In this document: positions 11,015-22,771 of the stretch, piece after piece
Numbering within the stretch: the stretch's first letter is position 1
Layout: each line of letters begins with the position of its first letter
NCBI RefSeq assembly: GCF_047675955.1
Contig: NC_132925.1
Coordinates: 77,319,622 to 77,383,621 of the forward strand
From: Chlorocebus sabaeus
Taxonomy: Eukaryota > Chordata > Mammalia > Primates > Cercopithecidae
Direction of reading: 5' to 3'
DNA length: 64,000 bases
Notes under the pieces: generated by a model
Databases searched by the model: none
The model's input: only the letters and a program-made list of their open reading frames with translations
What the model was told of the DNA's origin: nothing
Made by a program: the position numbers and the translations under genes

Positions 11015-11158
11015 ACCCTTTGAGTAGCGTTATTATTGTCCCATTTACAGAGGAGCCTCAGAGAAATTAAGTAATGGCTAGTCACCAGGCTAAAAAATGG
11101 CAAAGCCAGAGTTTTAACCTAGCTAATCCTGAACCCATTCTCTAAGCCACTTCGCTAG
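11015..11158 (-). mobile_element. MIR, reverse
   Basis: TTATTATTGTCCCATTTACAG, GAGGAGCCTCAGAGAAATTAAG and GGCAAAGCCAGAG are reversed MIR. Confidence 0.8.
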
Positions 11159-12067
11159 ATTTTAAGTTAAAAAAGAAAAGAAAATTACACACACACACAC
11201 ACTCTTTTAACAACCATTGATGGAAAAAAAATACATTAAGACAAAAAGCTACTATATTATATAGTGCTTTTAAAGAAATTTGTGTTTTATTCATCAAAAC
11301 AATATCTAATTATAATGTAAAATAGTCTTGTATAGATGGTGAGAGCTGTTGGTTATTTGATCTAGATACAGTGCCTGGTGCATGCTTGGATTTTCTGGCA
11401 AAAATTCCAAAGCTCTAGTGGGTCGGGAGAATCTGGTCATTCCCTACTACCTAGAGTATAGCTGGCAAAAAGACATATTCCTATGGATATGGATAACTTA
11501 AGAAAAGGTGATCCTTAAAAAGGGAGCACTGCTGACATTATACAGGAAAAGATTCTGATCCTGGTTCTGTCAGTTTCTCCACTCTGCTACATTTATCTAC
11601 TCTAAGGAATGTAACTGGTGACAACTTCCTACCTCTTAAGGGGACTTGAATCAGAGAATGAAAAGCAGCCTTTGAGATAACGTCTCATGTAGGTAAAGAA
11701 ACAAATACAAAGAAAAGAAAAGAAAAACAGGTCCAGAGCCTTCTAACTAGCCTCTGCTTGAGCTTCTCCAGTGAGGTGGAGGTCTCTATCACCAGACATG
11801 GCCAGTTCCTAACTGGACTGTGATAGCTGTTTAGACCTTTTTCTAGGGCCCTGTAATTTTACACATTCATTCTGATTCTATGCTCTGGAACCATTGTGAA
11901 CAAATTCAGTTCTTCTGCACTAAAGCTCCTTAATTAACTACATGAATATTATGATTTTCTTTGCAATTAGCCCATCTTTTTCTAGGCAAGATGCCTTTTC
12001 TTTCGCTTTCCGTATAGAATATACAGCCAGACTCCCCCTTTTCCTCATCATCAACGTCTTTCTTCAA
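11159..12067. other. Intron, unique sequence with a short (CA)n
   Basis: Short CA repeat at 11188-11203. The rest shows no recognised repeat or exon. Confidence 0.45.
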
Positions 12068-12080
12068 GTTCAATATCCAG

Positions 12081-12380
12081 CAGCTGGGTATGTAGCTCCT
12101 GCCTATAATCCCAGCGCTTTGGGAGGCCGAGGCAGGCAGATCACCTGAGGTCACAAGTTTGAGACCAGCTTGGTCAACATGGTGAAACCCCATCTCTACT
12201 AAAAATACAAAAATTAGCTGGACGTGGTGGCGGGTGCCTGTAATCCCAGCTACTCGGGAGGCTGAGGCCGTAGAATCACTTCGACTCGGGAGGCAGAGGT
12301 TGCAGTGGGCCGAGATCGCACCACTGCACTTCAGCCTGGACGACAGAGTGAGACTCCATCCCGCCCCCCGCAAAAAAAAT
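12081..12380 (+). mobile_element. Alu (S-type)
   Basis: Full-length with duplication GTTCAATATCCAG at 12068-12080 and 12381-12393. The tail is short and broken by a C-rich stretch (CCCGCCCCCCGC). Confidence 0.93.
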
Positions 12381-12393
12381 GTTCAATATCCAG

Positions 12394-13445
12394 AATCAAA
12401 AATGATACACACATGTCTCTAACAAATAATAGACCACAATTTACCCTGGGGTTTTTTTCCTGTTATTATGGGATGGGAGGAGGATCACTAAGACTAAGTG
12501 CAAGTCATCATTTATTAAATAAAAGAACAATCCTAGCAAACCGAGGGCTGGTGCATGAAGGAGAGTGGATGATTTTCATTCGTGACAGAAACTTGCTTCA
12601 TCTTCCCAAAATGCCTTTAAAGGAATAGAATTATACTGGTGTCATTCTCCAGATTGTAACTGCATGTTAGTGGTAAATGGTAAATGGTGTGTTTAAAGGT
12701 TGATCATTTCAGCTGTAGCAAAACCCCTACCAACTGCTAAGCATCAACGTCACAGAGTACGGGAGGAATTTCTAGCTGAGAAGAATTGTTTTGCTAGCAC
12801 CTGCTCTGACCACTGATGCTCGAATTCCTCATACTTTTCTACCAGTATTGAGGAGATCAAGAGTTCGAAGGGAGAAAGTTGGGCTCAGATGACCACGTGG
12901 GAGTCTTGGCTTCTCTGCCTCCTGTCTGTGATCATGAGCAAATAAATTCCTTAAATTCTATGGATTTTAGGTTCTTGATTGTAAATGCATCTGATTGAAT
13001 CACCCCCTTTTTGCAGGGCAGCTTAAAGAAGAAACTGTTTGTGAAAGTGTTTTGCAAATGAAAAATATCACAGAAACGTTAGATAATAGTATACATGGGG
13101 GAGACATGAAAAAAAAGGCAAGCCACCTTCTTTCCTGAACTAAGTTCTAGCATAGAAATGAAGAGGAAAGATTTGAGGTTTAGAATCTTTTAGTAGAAAT
13201 GATAATTGTGCAAAATCTGGAGAGCCTGCCTCAAATCCCTGCAAGGTCTAAGAGTATTTTCCTTTACCCACCAGCCTCTGCAGGCAGTCAGCTTTCTATA
13301 CAACTATGTTGGTTTTTGGACTGATCAGTGAAGTGGCTCCTTGATCCAGTCTTGCCTCTGCTTACTTCCCAATCATCATGAAGCCAGAACTGGTCATTAG
13401 CTTTCTCTCATTCCTTCCCTCTATAATTTTTCCCTGAGTTCCCTT
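12394..13445. other. Intron, unique sequence
   Basis: No transposon recognised. A small tandem GGTAAAT/GGTAAAT lies at about 12672-12686. Confidence 0.45.
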
Positions 13446-13449
13446 TCTA

Positions 13450-13545
13450 AGCCGGTACCAGGTGAATCATTGAGGAGACAGCCATGAGCAAGACCAAGAT
13501 AGCCTTTGCTCTCATGACATTATATGGGAGATAGACATTGTGCAA
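13450..13545 (-). mobile_element. L2 fragment, reverse (weak)
   Basis: GACAGCCATGAGCAAGACCAAG and CTTTGCTCTCATGACATTATATG resemble the reversed L2 3' region; followed by an A18 run at about 13544-13561. Confidence 0.5.
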
Positions 13546-13714
13546 AAAAAAAAAAAAAAAATCGGTGGAATTGCAATCAATGCTGCAAAGAACAAATATA
13601 AGGTTCTAAGAGAATCTATAACAGGAGACTCCAGGAATCATCTTGGGGGCTGGCAATGATTCAAGAAGGTAGAATGCATTGCCCTCTCGATAATTACCTA
13701 ACTGATGTGTGTTC

Positions 13715-13915
13715 CCTGCTTTAAAGTTTACAAAACACTTTCTCATGTGTTTTCTCATTTCATCAAGCTTTCAGCCCTGCAAAGTACACAGTATTGTCAC
13801 CTTGGTCTAGAAATCTGGAAACCAAGGCTAAGGAACTTGGCGTGATTTCCCCAGGGTCAATGAGTTCTGGCACTGAAAGAACTTTTGACTCTAAATTCTG
13901 GGCTCTTTCCACCCC
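13715..13915 (-). mobile_element. MIR-family fragment, reverse
   Basis: AAAGTTTACAAAACACTTTCTC, TGGAAACCAAGGCTAAGGAAC and GATTTCCCCAGGGTCA follow the reversed MIR layout with high divergence. Confidence 0.55.
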
Positions 13916-14339
13916 ACCCTATTGGTTCATTGGCTGTTTTCTCTTGAGAGCTGACATTTTGGAAACTAGCGTTGAGAAAAGAGCAATAGAGGAAATCACT
14001 CCCCTGGGTACTTTTCTGGGAGACATTTGGGTGAAGCTGTGATTCCTAATATTGATCTCAGCCAAATTGCAGGAGGAAGCCTGGCTGAGATGTGAAAAGA
14101 CATCCTAACTGCTTTTTGTGCATTGCAGTCTTTGCAGTTCCCAGTAAACACAGGAAACCCTCTCTGACTCCAGATGTGACCCCTTGGTCTTAATTGTGCC
14201 TAGATAACATGTGTGACCTGAGTCAAAATGAAACACATAGAATATTAAACATACTCCTATAGGCTTTATATTTCTCAAACCCAGCTGTTTATTGGCTTCT
14301 CACAGTACTCAGAGCTCACCCACATTTGCTTATGAATTC

Positions 14340-14580
14340 ATCATCTTAGCTGCCATTTGTTCTGTGCTTACATCCTGTGGCTAAGTGTGAATTCATCCTT
14401 ATCAACCTGTGGAAATAGGCACTATTACTAATAATAACTCCATTTTGCGGATGAGGCAACTGAGGCTCAGAGAGATGAAGTAACTTGCCCAAGGTCACAC
14501 AGCTTCTAAGTGGTAGAATTGGGATTCGAACCGAGGTCTGACTCCAAACTCCATGCTCTCAAACATAACACTCTAGCACA
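14340..14580 (-). mobile_element. MIR, reverse, well preserved
   Basis: CCATTTTGCGGATGAGGCAAC, GTAACTTGCCCAAGGTCACAC and GGGATTCGAACCGAGGTCTG are a clear reversed MIR core. Confidence 0.92.
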
Positions 14581-14589
14581 CTACCATAC

Positions 14590-15209
14590 TCCCTCCCCAC
14601 AAAACTAAAAATTTTATAACCACTTGCTGCACTTCCCATCTAGAATTTTTAGCACCTAAAATCAGGAGACATAAAAGCAGCCTTTGGACAGTTTTGAAAG
14701 GTTCTCATTCCCCTACCCACAGACAACATCTCCCTCTGGGTTGAGGATGTCCATCCTCCTCTTAAAAATCTGAGTTAATGAAAGCTGAGAACTGAGGTAT
14801 TTTGTTATTTAGTTAGGACAACCTGCAGCCAAATTATACAAAGACCCAAGGTACGAGAAGTAACAGCAATCTTAGTTGCTTCTCTAGACTGGTAAGCCCC
14901 CCACTGATCCATTTGGGTTTAGCTAGTCACTTTTCTCTTTTTCAATGGGAGGGAGGAAAATGTAAAGCTCCCGCTCCAGCAACAGAATCTGAATCAGTAA
15001 ATTTGAGTGTGCATTCTCTGTTTCTGCAAAGCAGTGGCTATGGCTTGAAAAAATAGCAAACAGATTTTATTTTCTAGTACCTTTCTGTTTTTCCTGGTCA
15101 GCTCCACGTGCCAGCCTGTTGTTTTGATTCTGATGGGGATACAGCATTGAGCAGTGAACAATTAAACGTAAACACCAGCCTCACTTCCATCCTCTTCTTT
15201 CCTCTTTAG
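14590..15209. other. Intron before the 33-nt exon
   Basis: Unique sequence leading to the acceptor at 15209. The last 30 nt are a pyrimidine tract of CTTC/TCTT units, the kind of site bound by PTB-type splicing regulators (inference). Confidence 0.5.
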
Positions 15210-15242
15210 GTGAAGGCAGCTTCCAAATATGTGGATGTACCT
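15210..15242 (+). CDS. CADPS: CADPS coding exon, 33 nt (fourth from last)
   Basis: Very short exon encoding VKAASKYVDVP. The acceptor is a pyrimidine-rich run (CTCTTCTTTCCTCTTTAG) ending at 15209, and the donor GTGAGT begins at 15243. In CADPS and CADPS2 the segment ASKYVDVP directly precedes KPGMDVADAYVTF, which is exactly what the next exon encodes, so the exon is well supported despite its size. In a 1353-residue isoform it would be about residues 1213-1223, between the MUN-type region and the C-terminal tail. Its length is a multiple of three and both ends are phase 0, so skipping would delete 11 residues without a frameshift. A search based on ORF length would miss it. Confidence 0.9.
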
Positions 15243-15470
15243 GTGAGTATTTGAAAATTGTTTCTTGCGGGGTTTTTTTGTTTATTTTTCATTTTTACTT
15301 TTTGTTTTCATGAGAATTTTGATAGTGCTACTCATATGAATTGCTGCTAGCTAAACTGTGTGTTCCTGACTTGGATCATCAGAAAGAAGCCAAGACTATT
15401 TTGTAGTAGAATTTTTTTTTTTTCCAGATAAGAAGAGGGTATGGTTTCTTTCCTCAGGAAGAAAGGTCCC

Positions 15471-15496
15471 ACTTCACTTTCACTTTCATTTTCATC
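15471..15496 (-). promoter_or_regulatory. IRF/ISRE-like GAAA row
   Basis: On the minus strand the sequence reads ATGAAAATGAAAGTGAAAGT followed by GAAGT: several GAAA units spaced by two bases, the pattern of interferon regulatory factor sites. It lies 229 bp after the 33-nt exon. Function is inference. Confidence 0.35.
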
Positions 15497-15611
15497 GGTT
15501 TCTCTGGTGTTTCATTCTGTTTTCCTCATGTCCACCAACCCTCCTGTGTGCACACCTTCGGAGGACAGCCATGAAGCTAGAAACTTGCACAAGGGTGACA
15601 GTATTTTTTGT

Positions 15612-15685
15612 TAGGTTGGTGCAAAAGTAATTGTGGTTTTGCAATTAAAAATGTGGAAAACGCAATTTCTTTTGCACCAACCTAA
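15612..15685. mobile_element. MADE1 (mariner MITE), near full length
   Basis: Inverted ends TTAGGTTGGTGCAAAAGTAA and its complement TTTGCACCAACCTAA, with a short centre. MADE1 copies are the source of the miR-548 hairpins in primates, so this one could fold into a similar hairpin if transcribed with CADPS. Confidence 0.93.
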
Positions 15686-15689
15686 TAAA

Positions 15690-16490
15690 AAACAAATAAA
15701 TCCTAAATTTGTTCATTTTGGGGTCAATTTTGCAATTGTTTTAAGGAAACCTCACAAAACTGCTTATAATTAGTACAGGCCTCATTAATGAAGAGAGCTC
15801 TCAAAGTTCACAGATAAAGCACTCAAAGTTGCCCAAAATTTACATTTAAATTGAGGTTAAGTACAACACATGAATGCTAAAGTGTGGGATTACCTGTGGT
15901 AAATCAGGATACATTCATAGACAGACTTTGCCCTGCCTATTAGCAAGATAAAATTGGAGAGATTTTAATATATTCCAATAAAGCGAAAAAGAAAATGATT
16001 TTGTTTCTCCATTTCTAACAAAAGAGGTGTGAGTCTATTATAAAATATTAAATTTAGAGAGCTTATCTCAACAACCACCAAGGGTCTTGTACTAAGCATT
16101 TCTCATTCTGAACGTGGTTAAGTACCCTCCTTGTTCAAATACTTATTTGTTAAAATTTGTTTTTTTCTAAAAGGATTTATATTAACATTTAAATTCATTT
16201 CCCCAGGAAGCTAAGTGTGTAATGGTTTATTGGCTTATTTCTCAAAGGAAGACAAAATAGAAAATTGGAGTGAATTTAGTGTTAGTATATATTTTGTTTG
16301 TTTAATGAAAGAATGTACAATCAATAATTATGCTTTGAATTTATATAATATTCCCATCAACAAACCTCAGACTCCTTCAGGTAGACAGTTCTTATAATGG
16401 AGAATGGCAAAAGCTCACATAACTGCAGCAGGGAGAGAAGTTAAGTAATTTACTTTCTCAAGCCCCCAAAGTATAAACTTTCCCTTCACA
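15690..16490. other. Intron, AT-rich unique sequence
   Basis: No transposon recognised, no exon signal with a plausible frame. Confidence 0.45.
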
Positions 16491-16504
16491 GGGAACTAAC
16501 TACT

Positions 16505-16637
16505 TAAATTTTCTGGCCCTGTTTCTCCATGTTTAAAATGGAGATGACAATAATACCTAAGTCATGGGTTTGCTGTGCAAATTAAATGACACAACATACA
16601 TAGAACGTCCAGCACCATACCTGGCACTTATTAGGAA
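16505..16637 (+). mobile_element. MIR
   Basis: CCTGTTTCTCCATGTTTAAAATGG, AATTAAATGACACAACATAC and CATACCTGGCACTTATTAGG in MIR order. Confidence 0.8.
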
Positions 16638-16639
16638 CT

Positions 16640-17149
16640 TCAGTCCAGGAGAAGGACACATGTGGTGGTGGTAGTGTGATGTCCACACTCTATTGCATAT
16701 AGGTGGATGGGGGATGAATTTGCAGACATCAGCCTTGGGCTCCACTGATCTTCAACAGTGATAGAAATTGAAATTCTAGGCTTTCGACCCAAAGATTTGG
16801 TAGTTGTGGTCTGTTCTCTGTAGGATCCAGAGCAGAGGGGGTATCCTCAGGCAGGTTTGAACAGGTGTCTTATAGACAAGGCCCAAACACCTAAAGAAAC
16901 TTGATCCAGTCATTGGTACTAACATCAGGTTATGTTAGATTGAATCACATGAAATTGGCATATTGGTGAGGTCAAAGAAGTCAAATATCAGCCATTTCAT
17001 ATGGTTCAATCTAATAATTCCTACAAGCTAGGTTCAGATTTATTATAAAGATGGGAGGGCAGTAAATGGACTCCATATCAAAATGCAGGGTGCCCTGATC
17101 TCTACTCATTAAGTGTTTATGGATTAATTATGCTAAATTAGAAGACTTA
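16640..17149. other. Intron, unique sequence
   Basis: Nothing recognised. Confidence 0.45.
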
Positions 17150-17154
17150 TTAGG

Positions 17155-17527
17155 TGTATTAGTCCATTTTCATGCTACTATGAAGACATACCAGAGACTG
17201 GATAATTTATAAGGGAAAGAGGTTTAATTCACTCACAGTTCAGCATGGCTGGGGAGGCCTCAGGAAACTTACAATCATGGCAGAAGGGGAAGCAGACACG
17301 TCTTTCTTCACATGACAGCAGAGGTAAGAAGAATGAGTGAAAGGGAAAAAGTCACTTATAAAACCAAGAGATCTCCTGACAACTCACTCACTATCACAAG
17401 AACAGGCTGGAGGTAACCACCCCCATGATTCAATTACCTCCCACTGGGTCCCTCCCACGACACTTGGGGATTATAGGAACCACAATTCAAGATGAGATTT
17501 GGGTGGGGATACAGCCCAACCATATCA
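17155..17527 (-). mobile_element. Solo MaLR LTR (THE1/MST type), reverse
   Basis: Starts TGTATTAGTCCATTTTCATG and ends CAGCCCAACCATATCA, with GATTCAATTACCTCCCACTG inside. Exact 5-bp duplication TTAGG at 17150-17154 and 17528-17532. At 373 bp it is a complete single LTR with no internal genes, the product of recombination between the two ends of an ERVL-MaLR element. Confidence 0.93.
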
Positions 17528-17639
17528 TTAGGCTATGAAGAAGCAAATTGAATTAGTAGAGTTTTCACACTCTGGAGGGCAGAAGTAGTTGATGCAGCAT
17601 GTTCCAAAATGTGGTACATTTACCACTGGTGATACAAAA

Positions 17640-17850
17640 TATAATTACTACTATTACTGCTCCTACAACCAAGCTTGATAAAGCACTCACTAGGACAGTT
17701 TACATTTTATCTTCACAATAACCTCGCTTTAAATATGAGGAATATGAGGAAACTAAAGCACAGAGAAGTTATTTTGCTCAGGACCCCACATCGGGTTAGT
17801 GGAAGAGCTGAAATTTAAGCCAATGCCCTTAAAAATTCTGCCATACTGCA
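17640..17850 (-). mobile_element. MIR, reverse
   Basis: AAATATGAGGAATATGAGGAAAC, AAAGCACAGAGAAGTTATTTTGC and AGTGGAAGAGCTGAAATTTAAGC are reversed MIR. Confidence 0.75.
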
Positions 17851-18124
17851 AGATAATTTCAGTTAGTGTATAAACAAACACCTTGATTTGGATAGTGGTA
17901 ATTATTTTAGTGCATATTAGAAAAAGTATTTTTTTTCCAGCTATTAATGACTTGGGACAAAGCTAAACTTTAAGTTGATTAACATATACTTTAATAGCTA
18001 ATAATATTACAATAAACCTTTTAGTAAATAATTTTATAGAAAACAATAGTACATAATACACATATATTCTATATGTACATTGTTTATATATGGTAGATAA
18101 TAGTAATCATTTGCTTCTGAAATC

Positions 18125-18275
18125 AATCCTAGGAGGGGGTTAATATTATCATTCTGTTTTATAGCTGAGGAATCTCAGGCACAAAGAGGTTAATTAGCAT
18201 ATCCAAGGTCACCTGGTGAGTAAGCGGAGTGTGAAGATCAGGTGCTGTCAGTTGGACCATAAAGCCTGCACTTCC
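18125..18275 (-). mobile_element. MIR, reverse
   Basis: TTCTGTTTTATAGCTGAGGAATC, CAAAGAGGTTAATTAGC and CCAAGGTCACCTGGTGAGTAAG are reversed MIR. Confidence 0.8.
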
Positions 18276-18451
18276 AGGGGTGTGGTAGAGTAGCTAGCAC
18301 TGGCTCCCAAGAGTCAATTATGTGCATCTCTCTCCAACTTTGTCTTCAATGAGAGCACATTGGTAGCTCACAATTAGTATTGATGGGAGTATTTACACCA
18401 TGCAAACTGGCAAGCACTACAAATCAGGGTTTTTTGTTTTGTTGTTGGTTT

Positions 18452-18757
18452 TTCTGGGCAAAGTGGCTCACGCCTAAAATACCAGCACTTTGGGAGGCCG
18501 AGGTGGGTGGATCACCTGATGTCAAGAGTTTGAGACCAGCCTGGTCAACATGGTGAAACTCCGCCTCTACTAAAAATACAAAATATTAGCCAGATGTGGT
18601 GGCATGCGCCTGTAATCCCAGCTACCTCCTCTGGAGAGGCTGAGGCAGGAGAATCGCTTGAACCTGGGAGGCGGAGGTTGCAGTGAGCCAAGATGGTGCC
18701 ATTGCACTCCAGTCTGGGCGACAAGAGCGAAACTCCATCTCAAAAAAAAAAAAAAAA
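18452..18757 (+). mobile_element. Alu (S-type)
   Basis: Full-length sense Alu ending in A15. The first bases are diverged (CTGGGCAAAGTGGCTCACGCC) and there is an extra CCTCCT in the second arm. Confidence 0.93.
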
Positions 18758-18802
18758 GAAGAGCCAGTTTACCAGCATAAAACTAACTATTACCTATTAA
18801 GT

Positions 18803-19073
18803 CAGCAGTCCCCAAACCAGAATGTGCAGCAGTAATACTTAGCAAAAAAAAGTTTTTTTGGTTTGGTTTTTATTAATTAACTTATTTAGCTTTTATTATT
18901 ATTTTATTATTTTTTAATAGACATATAATTGTTTCTGTTTTATTAATAGAGAGTCCCAGGCCCTCACCTCCAGAGATTCTGATGCGGTCATTCTGGGGTG
19001 GAGCCTGGATATTGCCTTCCATTAAGTTCTTCACATGATTCTGATACGTAGTACAAGTTTGGAAACCAATGGA
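18803..19073 (+). mobile_element. MER5-type hAT fragment interrupted by AT-rich DNA
   Basis: CAGCAGTCCCCAAACCAGAATG at left and CTCCAGAGATTCTGATGCGGTC through GTTTGGAAACCAATGG at right resemble a hAT-Charlie non-autonomous element. AT-rich sequence at 18845-18950 separates the halves. Confidence 0.5.
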
Positions 19074-19081
19074 CTAAATCA

Positions 19082-19258
19082 GTGATTCTTGACCTTGGCT
19101 ACATATTGGAAACACCTAGGGAGCTTTTGCAAGCACTAATGCCCAGGTTGCTTGCCAGACGAAATGGAAACGGCATCTTTGGGGGTCAGGGCCCAGACAT
19201 CAGTATTTTTAAAGCTCCCCAGGTCCTTCAGATTTGCAATCAGGCTTAAGAACCTTCC
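19082..19258 (+). mobile_element. MER5A (hAT-Charlie)
   Basis: AGTGATTCTTGACCTTGGC, CACCTAGGGAGCTTTTGC, GACATCAGTATTTTTAAAGC and TCCCCAGGTCC match MER5A with its inverted ends (AAGAACC at right). Confidence 0.85.
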
Positions 19259-19259
19259 G

Positions 19260-20515
19260 ATAAAATCATTTCTCAACTAATTTCTACCTCTGAAGTCTCT
19301 GAGTTCACCTATATTTCCCTGTGAGGTTTTTGTTAGAACACTTAGTGGTTTAGTTCCATGTGGGCACCAGCAGTTAGTCACCTTTGAGATTTGTCTCTTA
19401 ACTATCCACACTACTGGAGGGAAGTGCTAGTACCAGTCACTTAAAACATTGCATAATCCCCAAAGCATATGTCTTTGTCTTAGATATAGTTTTTGACCCA
19501 TTGGTATATGTAGGAGATTTGCATTCATAATTAGGGCTGACTTAGGATGCTGAAAATTTGAGCTCATTTTTCTCAAGCTCAGAAGTATTCTGGTAGGGGC
19601 AAGTTCAGATTAAAATGTTCTTCTTTTCCTGAGCCACAGAGTAGCTTATTCGCAAATTATGTCTTCCGCACATGGATGCAGTTAACTATACAGATATTTG
19701 TTTAAAGGTTTTCTAAAATCTATGTCATATCCTATCAGTCTATCCAAGCCACATTTAAAATATACAATGTCATTATGAGATATTTAAAAAACACCTAAAA
19801 GTTTGTCCCACTGTGTGCAGGTAGCACTATGATACAAAAGCACAATTTAATAGTATCAGCTGTCTGGTCAAGTATATTTTCCAGCTATAATGAGGGGGTT
19901 AGCTTGTTTGTGAACAGTTTTTATTTTAATTGTTTTGATTGGAAATCTACTTAAAATGCGTTATACATCCTTCCTGCCTTTTTAAACAGGGTACTGACTA
20001 TAATCTTTTCTCAATGACCCAGGATCACTATTGTGACCGTGTCTTTCCCCAGTGGCTGCATAGTGACCCGCTTCCCTGTAGGGCCTCCCAAGATATAGGG
20101 GAGGCTTGCCTCTGCCCTCGATAGTCCCAAACCCCAGCGGTTGGTGAGTCTACATGTCTGGTGTTGCAGCTGGGCAGCCTCCTCCCTCACGGTCAGGCAT
20201 AAGGAAAAATGATAGCTCTCTCTTATCTGCAGTTTTTTCAAACAATCCCTCCTCTTCCCTATTTCTGCTCCATCAAGGAATGGAAACCAAACTTGTTGGA
20301 ATTGGATGGGAGTGGGAGCTTGAGGACTCTGTTATGAGGAAACTACACATATTTTGTGCTGAGATTTTTATCATTTTTATTTTGACGTTAGCTCCTCTGA
20401 GGCCCCCTTTTCTTCTTGGTTCTAGAGTAGATTCTAAAGGTAGGTAAGGCTGTGGAATGGTATAATATTATGGGGGAAAAATCATAGTAATTCATGTTTG
20501 CATTACAATATATGG
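19260..20515. other. Intron, unique sequence
   Basis: No transposon or exon recognised. Short open frames at 19939-20447 on both strands are unsupported. Confidence 0.45.
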
Positions 20516-20519
20516 CTTT

Positions 20520-20640
20520 CAAAACATTTTTACATATACTATTCTAACTGATGACCATAACAGTCCTTAGAGGTAAGTAGGGGAGCTGTTAGTAATCCCA
20601 TTTTTATAGATCGCATAATTAAGGCCCAGAGAAGTTTTTT
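20520..20640 (-). mobile_element. MIR fragment, reverse
   Basis: CATTTTTACATATACTATTC and AATCCCATTTTTATAGATCGC then AAGGCCCAGAGAAG are diverged reversed MIR. Confidence 0.6.
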
Positions 20641-20764
20641 TTAACTCTTATTTTACAGAAAAGTTTAAATGATATGCACAAATTCCAGTTTGTGGGAGAT
20701 CCAGTAAAATTCCATGCAGTATGACTGAAGAGCTTGAAAAAGGAGGTGGAGAAAGGATTTTCTC

Positions 20765-20965
20765 ATTCATTCTTGAATTTGCCCATTCAGCAAATATTTA
20801 CTGGGCACCAACTATGTGTTAGGTACCATGTTGTATGCTGGGGATACAATAGAAAATAGGCCAAAGTTCCTGTGTTCATAGAGCTTATGTTTTAGTGGGA
20901 TAAGACAGGCAACAGACAAACAAATAGTATATAATGCAATATCAGCTATTGGTAAGTGCTGTTAA
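20765..20965 (-). mobile_element. L2 3' end, reverse
   Basis: CATTCAGCAAATATTTACTG, GGCACCAACTATGTGTTAG, GCTGGGGATACAATAGAAAATAG and GAGCTTATGTTTTAGTGGG match the L2 3' end complement. Confidence 0.9.
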
Positions 20966-20969
20966 GAAA

Positions 20970-22235
20970 AAGAAAGAGTCATAAGAGAGCAAATCATGGG
21001 ATTTCTTAACTACCTGGGTAAGATGGACCACACTGATTTTTTAAAATATCAGAGTTTTTAAAACTTGAATGAAATGCCCCTTGGAAGACGGTGAAACTTT
21101 GTGAAAAGAGAAGGAATGGTGCAAATACACATCACTGTAGATAACTGTTTCTTCTAACATTTTGGGTTACTGATAGATCTGCGGCATTTGACTTTGCACC
21201 TTAGCTCTAAGATGGCTGCATGTGCCCAGGAGAAGGCCATATCGCCACAAGTATCACCAGGGGAGAAATGGAAACAATAATAATGAGTTTCTCAAGTCCC
21301 CCAGGTAGAGATCCCCATCCCTACTGAGAATGGCCTTTGATGCGCAGTTGCCAAAAGGAGAGAAGGAGAGAGGTGCCTGCTTAGAACTGATAGCTATCGC
21401 TTACATCTCATTGGAGAACCTCTATTGTTTTGTATAATAAAACTGCAACAGTTATAGGACCATCATGGAACCTGCTCAATCCATTCGCTGAAAATTGCTT
21501 GAAAGTGTAACACTTGACTACTGTGGCTTTGGGTTGTCCTCATTGTTTTTCAAATTAATACCTTGTCATTGTTTCAGCAGGTGTTAAGAAATGTTACTAG
21601 CATCCCAGGGGCCAAGCATTGGCCCTTTGCTTGATAATTGTTTGCTTTGTATCAGGAAACAAAAATACAGTCCTACTGTTTCTAAACCTTCCTCATTTTC
21701 ACCCTGGAAATTACACAGAAGTGTTAACTAACTTCAATTTACAGTGCCTGACAGTCACGTCTAGTAGAGAAATGATACTTTGTGATCTAAGGTAAATCAC
21801 AGTAATGAAAACTAATCTTTTTAGTTATTAGCAAACATATATATCTACTGTGGAAATTTGAGGGGTTTGTGGCCACTCTCCTAATGACCTATATTACAGT
21901 GTTTTAATAGGTTTCTTTGGAGATAACTTTGATTGTGACATCTCAAGCAGTGTGCTTTCTGAGTTTCTTTCTATCTTTTTTTATTTATTTATTTATTTAT
22001 TTTTTACTTCCCTACAATAAATCACTTCCTAACTGCAGGATGAACCACCTGCTTACCTTTCCTGAAAATCTTATTTATTTAAAAATCAAATCCTCTCCTC
22101 CTTACCCTGCCTTTTCTTTTCTTTTCTTCTTCTTCTTTTTAATCCTTAGACTTTAAGGCTGCACTGGAAGCAAAGACAAATTGTTTAGTGTCTCCTCTGA
22201 GTGAACTAATTAATGAGCAAATACTATATCCACTC
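20970..22235. other. Intron, unique sequence with small simple repeats
   Basis: (TTTA)n at about 21980-22004. No exon seen. Confidence 0.45.
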
Positions 22236-22246
22236 AGGTTAAACTA

Positions 22247-22266
22247 TACACACACACACACACACA
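22247..22266. repeat. Short (CA)n
   Basis: Ten CA units. Confidence 0.85.
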
Positions 22267-22771
22267 AAATGAGACTTGAGTAGGAAGGGGTATAGATTGA
22301 AATACATTTTTTTTTTACTTAGTGCTTTCTCAAGTTTTTAAAAGAGGAAAAAGGAATGGGAAGTTCCATCACCCTTCTGATAATATATTAAGGACGGTGG
22401 AAAACAGTATGTTTGGGTATTCTTTAATGGTGGTTCAATCCAAGGCAAAGTCAGAGAACATCTCTGAGTTATGCAGTAAAGATTTATCCATTAGATAAAT
22501 TTGCCAGGAAAGAATTAATCATAGAAAAATATTTACAAAATCCTACAAGCTCAATGCCCTTCTTAGCCAGGCTTGATTTCTGGAAAGAGGAAGCAGTTCT
22601 AATATCAATTCCTAGCAGCCCAGGCTGTGGACAGCAATTCCATGCCTACAAAGGTGATCCAGCAGAAGCATCTCAGAGTGTGTGAGGGCAAGTAGAGGGT
22701 AAAAGTGAATGGTAAACAGGGAAGAGTGGCTGTCTGAAAATTCATTTTCATGTTTTCCTGTTTCTTTACAG

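Noticed and set aside
11930..12373. 147-codon minus-strand open frame
   Set aside because: Reverse of an Alu plus flank; no splice or family support.
17155..17527. Endogenous retrovirus with genes
   Set aside because: Only a solo LTR; no internal region remains.
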